A stretch of DNA of 7,496 bases from Alphaproteobacteria bacterium (GCA_013290035.1 JABCYT010000147.1:1-7496); one strand, 5' to 3'. Shown: positions 1 through 5,930, numbered from the stretch's first letter. Notes: generated by a model not told the origin, from the letters alone. A program made the numbers and translations.

Positions 1-290
1 GACCTCGCTCGCGCGAGATGATTGCGTCCTGGCAGCGTGCCCGCGGCCAGCCCGACACGGGTTTTCTATCCGCCGCGCAACAGGAGGCTTTATTGCGCGA
101 AGCATCCCTCGAGAGCGCGCGCAAACCGGCCGATCAACAACCCGTGACAATCAAGAGGCAGAAGACCGAGGAAACCAAGCCTACATTGTCGGCAAACGAT
201 CCTCGTTGTAAAAGTATACTGCAATACTCTCAACTTACAGGAGCACTCTCCGATGAAGACCGAGCTTACCTCCGAGATCGTTGTCGCTAG
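1..290 (+). CDS. Peptidoglycan-binding-like protein, C-terminal fragment (5' end outside window)
   Basis: Only the C-terminus is present. The frame is open to the left edge, and the codons before the first ATG (position 18) read PRSRE. They run straight into MIASWQRARGQPDTGFLSAA, the pattern typical of the second half of a peptidoglycan-binding-1-like repeat (GPRTRxAIxxWQxxxGLPxTGxL). The ATG at 18 is therefore internal, not a start. After the repeat comes a charged, Lys/Glu-rich linker, then a short tail with two cysteines (DPRCKSIL, and RDRCR at the very end). In proteobacteria such repeats often sit at the C-terminus of larger secreted or caspase-like proteins, but the catalytic part is not visible here, so the full product cannot be named. 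The stop lies 38 nt inside the next gene, which suggests co-transcription and coupled translation with the OmpA-like lipoprotein. Confidence 0.7.
   Translation, partial: PRSREMIASWQRARGQPDTGFLSAAQQEALLREASLESARKPADQQPVTIKRQKTEETKPTLSANDPRCKSILQYSQLTGALSDEDRAYLRDRCR
186..220 (+). promoter_or_regulatory. Candidate internal promoter ahead of the OmpA-like lipoprotein gene
   Basis: A conspicuously AT-rich patch lies inside the 3' end of the upstream gene. TTGTCG (186-191) is followed after 17 nt by TAAAAG (209-214), giving 4/6 matches at each box to the sigma-70 consensus. A second and better -10-like box, TATACT (215-220), has no matching -35. The palindrome AGTATACT (213-220) and a following ATACT (224-228) overlap the -10 area and could be an operator. 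This is pattern matching only. The gene could equally be read from upstream. Confidence 0.35.
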
Positions 291-1548
291 CCCGATCGAC
301 GATGCGACGGCAAGCCGCCGGATCTTGCGCCGGGCAGGTCTCGTCGGCAGCGTCTCACTGCTCTGCGCCGGGCTGGTGGCTTGCGTGGAATCGGGATCGA
401 CGCCAACCACCACGGCGCCGCAGACCGCGGCAGCACCCGCGCCGCTCCCGCCCATCCTGCCGTTCGATCAGGCGGTGGCCAACGCGGCGAACTCCGTGTT
501 CACCGCGGCGCCGGCCGGATCCTATCGTGTGGTCATCGATCCGCTGGTCGATGGCGTCACTGGCTATGGCTCCCGGGCGACAGACGGCATCCAGGCCCAG
601 GTCACGGACCTGGTGCAGAAGCAGTATCCGCGTTTCTCCATCGAGAAGTTCTCGCCGGACGCCCTGAAAGAAGCGCCCCTGGTGCTCGTCGGGACCTTCA
701 CGCCGGTCAACGGCCAGAACCAGACGGTTGGCCCCCGCGAGGCCTATCGTTTCTGCCTCGTGCTGGGCGATCTCAAGACGGGCAAGGTCATCGCCAAAGC
801 CGTCGCCCGCTCCCAGCTCACCGGCGTCGATGCAACACCGAGCACCGTCTTCCGCGACAGTCCGGTATGGACGGCCGATCCCGCCACGCAGGCCTACATC
901 AGCACCTGCCAGGCCACCAAGGTCGGCGATCCCATCAACAAGGAATTCCTCGATGGGCTGAGGACGGCGTCGCTGATCAGCCAGGGCGACCAGGCCTACA
1001 ATGCCGGGCAGTATCAGTCGGCCTTGAGCCTCTATACGTCGGCGAAGACCTCTCCGGCGGGCGATCAGCTCAAGGCCTATAACGGCATCTATCTCACCCG
1101 CTGGAAGCTGAACCAGCTCGCGGAGGCAGCGACGGCTTTCGGTGACGCCATCGCCTATGGGCTCAGCCGCAACCGCTTGGCCGTCAAATTCCTGTTCCAG
1201 CCGGGCTCGACCCACTTCTATCAGGACCCGCAGGTGAGCGGCCAATACCCCCTGTGGCTGGAGCAGATCGCGCAACAGACGGCACAGCAGACAGCCAAGG
1301 CCAACGGTTGCATCGAGGTGACCGGCCATACCAGCCGGACCGGTTCCCAGCAGATCAACGAGCAACTGTCGCTGCAGCGCGCCAATTATGTGAAGGGCCA
1401 GCTGGAACGCGACGCGCCGCAATTGAGCGGTCATTTGATCGCCAACGGCGTCGGCTCGAGCCAGATGATGGTCGGCACCGGCAAGGACGACCTCAGCGAC
1501 GCCCTCGACCGCCGCGTCGAGTTCAAGCCGATCCCGAAGTGCGGCTGA
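253..1548 (+). CDS. OmpA-family lipoprotein with TPR-like region
   Basis: A 431-residue envelope lipoprotein. The ATG is preceded by AGGAG (239-243) at 9 nt spacing, which supports this start despite a long n-region. The signal peptide has RRILRR before a hydrophobic stretch (28-43) and a lipobox LVAC with Cys44 as lipidation site. A Thr/Ala/Pro linker (46-70) follows. Residues about 70-235 form an alpha/beta domain (YRVVIDPLVDG at 91, APLVLVGTFTP at 141) that I do not recognise with certainty; it recalls lipoproteins of the LpoB/FlgO type. Residues about 240-302 look like one or two TPR units. Residues about 310-428 are an OmpA-like domain with GHTSRTG (358-364), LSLQRANYV (372-380) and a terminal LDRRVEFK (418-425). 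The family anchors the outer membrane to peptidoglycan. Here Ser361 stands where the ligand-binding Asp usually is, while Arg376 is kept. The neighbouring peptidoglycan-binding-like gene suggests a shared cell-wall role. Confidence 0.85.
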   Translation: MKTELTSEIVVASPIDDATASRRILRRAGLVGSVSLLCAGLVACVESGSTPTTTAPQTAAAPAPLPPILPFDQAVANAANSVFTAAPAGSYRVVIDPLVDGVTGYGSRATDGIQAQVTDLVQKQYPRFSIEKFSPDALKEAPLVLVGTFTPVNGQNQTVGPREAYRFCLVLGDLKTGKVIAKAVARSQLTGVDATPSTVFRDSPVWTADPATQAYISTCQATKVGDPINKEFLDGLRTASLISQGDQAYNAGQYQSALSLYTSAKTSPAGDQLKAYNGIYLTRWKLNQLAEAATAFGDAIAYGLSRNRLAVKFLFQPGSTHFYQDPQVSGQYPLWLEQIAQQTAQQTAKANGCIEVTGHTSRTGSQQINEQLSLQRANYVKGQLERDAPQLSGHLIANGVGSSQMMVGTGKDDLSDALDRRVEFKPIPKCG

Positions 1549-1580
1549 TCGGCACTGGCCGGCCGCGCCAGCCGCAGTAG

Positions 1581-1622
1581 GCTCGCGTCTCCGATTGGAA
1601 GAGACGCGAGCTTGTAGCTCGC
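1581..1622. terminator. Convergent three-arm hairpin, probable bidirectional terminator
   Basis: A perfect 11-bp inverted repeat (1581-1591 with 1601-1611, 9-nt loop) lies between the stop of the rightward OmpA-like gene and the stop of the leftward DUF333 gene. A second, overlapping inverted repeat pairs 1606-1612 with 1616-1622 around a 3-nt loop. The central arm can thus pair left or right, not both. Neither strand has a proper U-tract after the stem (only TT on the + strand), so intrinsic termination would be weak or need Rho. The location between converging genes supports the call. Confidence 0.6.
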
Positions 1623-1637
1623 GCCGTCATCGTTCCC

Positions 1638-2075
1638 TCACCGGCTGCAGGTGCCAGCGTAGTAAGCGTCGGCACCGCACGACTTGCCGCCTGGCAGCGC
1701 GCAGGCTCCCTGCTCGTCGGCGGTGCCGCTTTTCGCAATCACGGTGTAGCGCCCGCCGGTGATGGCGCAGTAGCGCGCGGCCGTCGTTATGTAGCCGGTG
1801 ACGCGCAAGCCGCCGAGCGGGCACTCGCCGCGGAACATCGCCCATTCCTCGCATTGGCGGTTGTCATCGAAGATGCACACGCCGTATTGGCCGCCGTCAG
1901 GGCGGCTCTCGATGCGCAGCATGCCGCCCCGCGCCACGCAATTCTGCGACGCGGGGTTGGCGATCTGTTGGGCCGTTCGCACCTGGGCGTCGGCCGCGGT
2001 GCAGCCGACGGGCAAAAATACCGCGGTGACGACAGTGACTGCACGCTGCATCAAACCTCGATCCCCGCGCGGCAT
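1638..2075 (-). CDS. Secreted tandem DUF333-like cysteine-rich protein
   Basis: A small exported protein of unknown function, 145 residues from the ATG at 2075. That start is preferred because AAGGGAG sits 5 nt upstream. A later ATG (2051) and a longer open frame to 2225 are possible but have weaker or no ribosome site. A signal peptide spans about residues 1-30, with hydrophobic core RAVTVVTAVFLPVG and a likely signal peptidase I site after ADA (28-30). Cys25 is a poor lipobox (PVGC). The mature part begins QIANPASQNCVARGG, the hallmark of DUF333, a family found in putative hemolysin-like lipoproteins. Unit one has Cys46, 67, 75 and 85 with QCEEWAMFRGEC. Unit two has Cys103, 125, 133 and 143 with nearly identical spacing (20/21, 7 and 9 residues between), so it reads as a diverged duplicate. 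All eight could form disulfides in the periplasm. It is a single gene, divergent from the hydrolase gene. Confidence 0.8.
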   Translation of the reverse strand: MPRGDRGLMQRAVTVVTAVFLPVGCTAADAQVRTAQQIANPASQNCVARGGMLRIESRPDGGQYGVCIFDDNRQCEEWAMFRGECPLGGLRVTGYITTAARYCAITGGRYTVIAKSGTADEQGACALPGGKSCGADAYYAGTCSR

Positions 2076-2080
2076 GCCGG

Positions 2081-2087
2081 CTCCCTT
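2081..2087 (-). promoter_or_regulatory. Ribosome binding site fixing the DUF333 gene start
   Basis: Read on the minus strand the bases are AAGGGAG, 5 nt before the ATG at 2075. No comparable purine run precedes the alternative ATG at 2051 (only GAGG at 4 nt). This decides the start in favour of the 145-residue product. Confidence 0.6.
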
Positions 2088-2094
2088 CGCATCA

Positions 2095-2120
2095 AGCCTA
2101 GCATGAAACCGGACGGTCAA
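2095..2120 (-). promoter_or_regulatory. Candidate housekeeping promoter for the DUF333 gene
   Basis: On the minus strand, TTGACCG (2120-2114) is followed after 11 nt by GCTAGGCT (2102-2095). This matches the shape of the Caulobacter sigma-73 consensus (TTGaCgS, 10-14 nt, GCTANAWC) in the -35 box and the first four bases of the -10 box, but fails at the last three -10 bases. A start near 2088 would leave a very short leader that just includes the ribosome site. Inference only. Confidence 0.35.
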
Positions 2121-2162
2121 CGCCATTTGCACCGGCGTCGATGCATGTTCAAACTGACGGCG

Positions 2163-3242
2163 ATGTCCTCGCGCCGCGCTCTGCTCACGGGCGGTCTCAC
2201 CAGCCTGTTGCCATTCGCTATTCACGCACAGAGTCCGTCAGGGACTCGTGAGCTCTTGAGTCCACTCCTGGCACGCCATCACGTGCCGGAGGCGAGCCTG
2301 GCGCTGATCCGCAACGGCGAGATCGCCGAGCTAGTGGCCATCGGCGCCGATCCACAGACGCTGTTCGAGGCAGCGTCGATCAGCAAGGTGGTGACCGCCG
2401 TCACCGTGCTGCGCCTGGCCGAACAGGGCCGCCTCGGCCTCGACACGCCGGTGAACGAGATGCTGCGGTCATGGGCATTGCCCGGCGCCGACGCAAAATC
2501 GGTCACGCCGCGCCTGCTGCTCAGCCATCGCGGCGGCACCACGGTGCCAGGCTTCCCGGGCTATGCGGCCGGCGCTCCGCTGCCGACGCTGGCGCAGATT
2601 CTCGACGGCGCGCCGCCCGCGAACACGCCGGCCGTGCGCGTCGCCTGGCCGCCAGGCAAGGCGGTCGTCTACTCCGGCGGCGGCACCATGGTGCTGCAGC
2701 GCCTGGTGATGGATGTTGCCGGCGCGGCGTTCGACGGGCTGACGCGGGACCTCGTGCTGGCGCCCGCCGGCATGAGCCGCAGCGGCTTCTTCCAGCCGCT
2801 GCCGGCCGCGGAGAGCGATGCGGCAGCGGCGCACGACCTGCAAGGAACGATGCTGCCCGGCCGCTTCCACGTCTATCCCGAGCATGCCGCGGCCGGCCTG
2901 TGGAGCACGCCCGCCGAGCTCGCGCGCCTGGCGCTCGCGATCGCGACGAGCTGGCGCGAGGGCGGTCTGCTGCAGCATGCGACGGCGCGCACGATGGCGA
3001 CACCGATCGACGACGGGCCGACCGGCGCTGGCATCTTCGTGCAACCGCGTGGCGACAGGCCACCCTATCTCTATCACGAGGGCGTCAATGCGGGCTTCCG
3101 CTCGGTGCTGGTGTTCGCTGCCGACGCCAGCTTCGGCGTCATGCTGATGACCAACGGCGAAGGCGGCCGGCCGCTGATCCCGGAATTCCTGGACGCGCTG
3201 TTCGCCGCCCACGGGCAGGAACCATTCAGGCCGGCGGACTGA
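2163..3242 (+). CDS. Exported serine beta-lactamase-family hydrolase
   Basis: A serine hydrolase of the class C beta-lactamase/DD-peptidase/esterase superfamily (Pfam Beta-lactamase), 359 residues from the ATG at 2163. The frame stays open upstream to 1854, but that part is antisense to the DUF333 gene. The 2163 start gives a clean signal peptide, MSSRRALLTGG then LTSLLPFAIHA before QS; the SRRALL core resembles a Tat signal. ATGs at 2145 and 2103 are alternatives, and none has a strong ribosome site. The nucleophile motif is SISK (Ser72, Lys75). The second motif is YSGG (Tyr170) where classical enzymes have YxN, and the third is HEG (305-307) near the C-terminus. LLLSHRGG (118-125) matches the family's conserved LLTHTSG region. 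Members cleave beta-lactams, D-Ala peptides or simple esters, and the substrate cannot be told from sequence. The stop lies 2 nt before the transporter start, so the two form an operon. Confidence 0.85.
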   Translation: MSSRRALLTGGLTSLLPFAIHAQSPSGTRELLSPLLARHHVPEASLALIRNGEIAELVAIGADPQTLFEAASISKVVTAVTVLRLAEQGRLGLDTPVNEMLRSWALPGADAKSVTPRLLLSHRGGTTVPGFPGYAAGAPLPTLAQILDGAPPANTPAVRVAWPPGKAVVYSGGGTMVLQRLVMDVAGAAFDGLTRDLVLAPAGMSRSGFFQPLPAAESDAAAAHDLQGTMLPGRFHVYPEHAAAGLWSTPAELARLALAIATSWREGGLLQHATARTMATPIDDGPTGAGIFVQPRGDRPPYLYHEGVNAGFRSVLVFAADASFGVMLMTNGEGGRPLIPEFLDALFAAHGQEPFRPAD

Positions 3243-3244
3243 CG

Positions 3245-4690
3245 ATGGCTACGACCGTCACTGCTCCCCCGACTGATGCCGTCAGGCGGCTGTTGCCCTG
3301 GCTGGTCGCCGTGGCGTTCTTCATGCAGTCGCTCGACACGACAATCCTCAACACCGCGGTGCCGGCGATCGCCCAAGCAATGGGCGTGATGCCGCTCAGC
3401 GTGAAGGCGGTGCTGGCGAGCTATACGCTGAGTCTCGCCGTGTTCATTCCGATCAGCGGCTGGATGGCCGACCGGTTCGGCACGCGGCGCGTCTTCGCCT
3501 CGGCAATCGGCTTCTTCACCCTGGGCTCGGTGCTGTGCGGCCTGTCGACCAGCCTCGAGATGCTGGTGGCCTGCCGCGTCCTGCAGGGCGTGGGCGGCGC
3601 CATGATGATGCCGGTCGGCCGCATGACCCTGGCGCGGACCTACGGCAAGGCCGATCTCGTCCGCGTCATGAGCTTCGTCGCGGTTCCCAGCATGGTCGGC
3701 CCGATGATCGGGCCTGTCGCCGGCGGCCTGATGGTCACCTACCTCAACTGGCGCGGCGTATTCTACGTCAACGTCCCGGTCGGCCTGCTGGGCGTCTACT
3801 TCGTGTATCGCCACTTGCCGGATTACCGCGAGCCCGAGATCCATCCGCTCGACTTCATCGGGCTGGTGCTGTTCGGCGGCGGCATTGCGCTCCTGTCCTA
3901 CGTGCTGGAAGTGTTCGGCGACCACAGCCTGAGTGGGGTCGAGATGCTGGGCCTGCTCGCGCTCGCCGCCCTGCTGCTCGCCGGCTACGGCATCCGCGCC
4001 AGCCTGACGGCGTTTCCGCTGCTCAATCTCGGCCTGTTCAAAATCCGCACCTTCCGCGCAGCGGTGAGCGGCGGCTTCGTCGCACGCCTCGGGCTGGGCG
4101 GCATCCCGTTCCTGTTCCCGCTGCTCTACCAGATCGGCCTCGGCTTCTCGCCGATCCAGTCGGGCCTGCTGGTCCTGCCGCAGGCCATCGCCTCGCTCGG
4201 GATGAAGACCCTCATGCCAGCGATTCTGGCGCGTCTTGGCTACCGCACCGTGCTGGTCGGCAACACGATCGTCGTCGGGCTGTTGATCATGTCGTTCTCG
4301 ACCGTGGGCGCCGACTCCCCTATCTGGCAGATCGTCATGCAGGCCTTCCTGCTCGGTTTCTTCACGTCCATGCAATACACCAGCATGAACACGCTGGTGT
4401 ATGCCGACATCTCGGGCCCGCAAACCGGCGGCGCCAGCACGATCGCCGCCACCGGCCAGCAGCTCGCCATCAGCTTCGGCGTGGCCGGCGCCGCCTTGAT
4501 CGCCGCCATCTTCGTTCCCCCCGAGATGCATTCGCATCCCGACGTGATCATCCACGGCGCCCAGCAGGCCTTCCTGGCGCTGGGCCTGTTGACCGTCCTT
4601 TCATCGGCGGTCTTCCTGGAGCTCAGGGCCGACGACGGCGAGGCCATGAGCCGCCACGCCGCGGGGCCCCAACAAGCGGCCAAGCGCTAG
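3245..4690 (+). CDS. MFS drug:H+ antiporter, DHA2 (MdtD/EmrB-like)
   Basis: An inner-membrane major facilitator efflux pump, 481 residues with about 14 hydrophobic segments. The ATG comes 2 nt after the hydrolase stop with no strong ribosome site of its own, so translational coupling is likely. TM1 carries FMQSLDTTILNTAVP (26-40), the DHA2 signature with Asp31. Motif A is GWMADRFGTRR (72-82), between TM2 and TM3. RVLQGVGGAMMMPVGR (111-126) is the motif B region, and motif C is GPMIGPVAGG (152-161) in TM5, typical of antiporters. GFSPIQSGLLVLPQ (300-313) and TSMNTLVYADI (379-389) also follow the pattern I recall for E. coli MdtD, which has similar length. The family exports diverse toxic compounds using the proton gradient; the substrate is unknown. 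No periplasmic adaptor (EmrA-like) gene accompanies it, so it probably works alone. The C-terminal tail (461-481) is hydrophilic. Confidence 0.9.
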   Translation: MATTVTAPPTDAVRRLLPWLVAVAFFMQSLDTTILNTAVPAIAQAMGVMPLSVKAVLASYTLSLAVFIPISGWMADRFGTRRVFASAIGFFTLGSVLCGLSTSLEMLVACRVLQGVGGAMMMPVGRMTLARTYGKADLVRVMSFVAVPSMVGPMIGPVAGGLMVTYLNWRGVFYVNVPVGLLGVYFVYRHLPDYREPEIHPLDFIGLVLFGGGIALLSYVLEVFGDHSLSGVEMLGLLALAALLLAGYGIRASLTAFPLLNLGLFKIRTFRAAVSGGFVARLGLGGIPFLFPLLYQIGLGFSPIQSGLLVLPQAIASLGMKTLMPAILARLGYRTVLVGNTIVVGLLIMSFSTVGADSPIWQIVMQAFLLGFFTSMQYTSMNTLVYADISGPQTGGASTIAATGQQLAISFGVAGAALIAAIFVPPEMHSHPDVIIHGAQQAFLALGLLTVLSSAVFLELRADDGEAMSRHAAGPQQAAKR

Positions 4691-4707
4691 TCGCCGCCGG
4701 CTTGCGT

Positions 4708-5202
4708 TCAGACCGCGGGATTGAGGCGCCAGATCGCCACGTTGAGCACGGTCGCGAACGCCACCCACGCGACATAGGGCAACATCAGCAACGCAGCCAC
4801 CTGGTCGACGGCGCGGAAGGCGAGCATGGTCACCAGGACGGCGACGTCCAGCACGACGATGGTCGCGACCGCCGAGGCGATCTTCTGCAGGCCGAAGAAC
4901 ACCACGGTCCAGCCGAGATTGATCGCGAGCTGAAGCGCGAACAGCGTCAACGGCCCGCGCGTGGTGTCGCGGTCGGCGCTGCGCCACACCCGCCACGCCG
5001 CCACGCCCATCAGGATATAGAGCACGGTCCATACCGGCCCGAACAGCTCGTCGGGCGGCGTGAAAGACGGCTTGACGAGCCCTGAATACCAGCTCTCGAC
5101 GCTGGTCGCGGCGATCGAGGCGCCGAGTGCGCCGACGCCGAGACACAGCGCCACGAACAGGACCAGGGCTGCGATGTCGGCGAACCGGCTGCGGACGGGC
5201 AT
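4708..5202 (-). CDS. tspO: TspO/MBR family protein (tryptophan-rich sensory protein)
   Basis: A five-helix membrane protein of the TspO/peripheral benzodiazepine receptor family, which binds porphyrins and other hydrophobic ligands and acts in stress or light-linked regulation. The product is 164 residues, the usual length. Conserved blocks are WYSGLVKPSFTPP (38-50), LFGPVWTVLYILMG (53-66) spanning loop 1 into helix 2, LTLFALQLAINLGWT (85-99) in helix 3, PYVAWVAFATVLN (142-154) in helix 5, and the terminal IWRLN (157-161). Loop 1 Trp38 and Pro45/Pro49/Pro50, and Trp98, are all present. The start is placed at the ATG at 5202, 8 nt after the DUF1345 stop with a modest GAG 7 nt upstream. A TTG at 5214 overlapping that stop would add four residues. 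It is cotranscribed with the DUF1345 gene and converges on the MFS gene 17 nt away, with no visible terminator hairpin between. Confidence 0.93.
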   Translation of the reverse strand: MPVRSRFADIAALVLFVALCLGVGALGASIAATSVESWYSGLVKPSFTPPDELFGPVWTVLYILMGVAAWRVWRSADRDTTRGPLTLFALQLAINLGWTVVFFGLQKIASAVATIVVLDVAVLVTMLAFRAVDQVAALLMLPYVAWVAFATVLNVAIWRLNPAV

Positions 5203-5210
5203 GGCGGCAC

Positions 5211-5882
5211 TCAATGAAGCAGGCTCGCACCGACATTGATCGTCAGCGCGAGGATGGCGGTATTGAAGGCGAAGGCAACGACGCCGTGCACCAGCGTGAG
5301 CCGACGCATGGCGGGCGAAATGGTCGCGACATCGCCGGTCTGGCAGGCGCAGCCGATGACGAAGGAGTAGTAGAGAAAGTCGCGGTAGTCCGGCGGGCGG
5401 TTGCCGGGAAAGCGCAGGCCGCCGGGACCGTCGTCGTCAGGCTTGTAGTAGACGTTGGCGTAGTGAAGCGTGAAAACCACGTGGGTAAACGTCCATGACA
5501 GCGCGACGGTTACGGCCGTGATGGCGAGCCCGAGCGCCAGCGGTTCGCGCTCGGCGGCCAGCGACGCCAGCTCGGCGAAGATGGCGACGAAGCTCGCGGC
5601 GGCGCTGGCGACCACCAGGACGAGGATGACCCAGTCGCCCTCGTCGTAGAGGGCGGCACGGCTGTGGCAGGTCTCGACCGTCGACTGCACCATCATGGTG
5701 AGGGTGAAGCTGACATAGAGCGCCGTCATAACGTCCCAGGCGAAGATGAGTCGCGTCGGCAGGTAGAGCTTGTCCGGCAGCACGGCGAAGAGGAGCAGGC
5801 CGGCGGCGACCGACAGCAGCAGGCGGCGGCGGCCGACGGCGAAGCGGACGATTCGCCCGTGTCGGAAGGATCTCTTGGCCAT
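5211..5882 (-). CDS. DUF1345 integral membrane protein
   Basis: A 223-residue inner-membrane protein of the DUF1345 family, function unknown. Hydrophobic segments lie at about 21-38, 45-65, 85-108, 114-136, 168-182 and 196-216. The hallmark block is DYRDFLYYSFVIGCACQTGD (165-184) followed by MRRLTLVHG (192-200) and AFNTAILALTINV (205-217). The family usually shows DFxYFSFxIGxxxQxSDV there, then RRxxLxHxxxSFxFNTxIxALxxN. The family's common Ser of the QxSD motif is Gly183. FTHVVFTLHYANVYY (132-146) is the conserved central region. The start at 5882 is chosen because GGGAG precedes it at 5 nt; a GTG at 5900 would add six residues. It is the first gene of a pair with tspO. Its promoter must lie in or near the 63-nt gap shared with the divergent channel gene. 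Confidence 0.87.
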   Translation of the reverse strand: MAKRSFRHGRIVRFAVGRRRLLLSVAAGLLLFAVLPDKLYLPTRLIFAWDVMTALYVSFTLTMMVQSTVETCHSRAALYDEGDWVILVLVVASAAASFVAIFAELASLAAEREPLALGLAITAVTVALSWTFTHVVFTLHYANVYYKPDDDGPGGLRFPGNRPPDYRDFLYYSFVIGCACQTGDVATISPAMRRLTLVHGVVAFAFNTAILALTINVGASLLH

Positions 5883-5887
5883 GCGTT

Positions 5888-5893
5888 CTCCCT
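5888..5893 (-). promoter_or_regulatory. Ribosome binding site of the DUF1345 gene
   Basis: The minus strand reads AGGGAG with its GGAG core 5 nt before the ATG at 5882. This favours that start over the upstream GTG at 5900, which lacks a comparable site. Confidence 0.6.
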
Positions 5894-5930
5894 GGCCCAC
5901 TCTGCCATCTCGGCGGGTTGCTGCAATCGG

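Noticed and set aside
355..1434. Minus-strand 359-codon frame opposite the OmpA-like gene
   Set aside because: Low-complexity Arg/Leu/Gly-rich translation with no signal or domain. The plus strand carries a coherent lipoprotein with lipobox and OmpA motifs.
1557..1564. GGCCGGCC palindrome after the OmpA-like gene
   Set aside because: An 8-bp GC palindrome is common by chance at this composition, and nothing around it suggests a function.
1854..2162. N-terminal extension of the hydrolase frame (up to 103 extra residues)
   Set aside because: It is antisense to the DUF333 gene, has no ribosome site at its first ATG, and would bury the signal peptide inside the protein.
2076..2225. N-terminal extension of the DUF333 gene (50 extra residues)
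   Set aside because: It would put about 50 charged residues before the signal peptide and overlap the divergent hydrolase start. A good ribosome site fixes the start at 2075.
3074..4555. Long minus-strand open frame (493 codons) opposite the MFS gene and the hydrolase gene end
   Set aside because: Its translation is rich in His, Asp, Glu, Gln and Arg with no domain or membrane pattern. It is the complementary frame of two clearly real genes and reflects high GC at codon position three.
3535..5085. Plus-strand 516-codon open frame spanning the MFS gene and antisense tspO
   Set aside because: Arg/Pro/His-rich translation with no recognisable motif. It crosses two well-supported genes in other frames.
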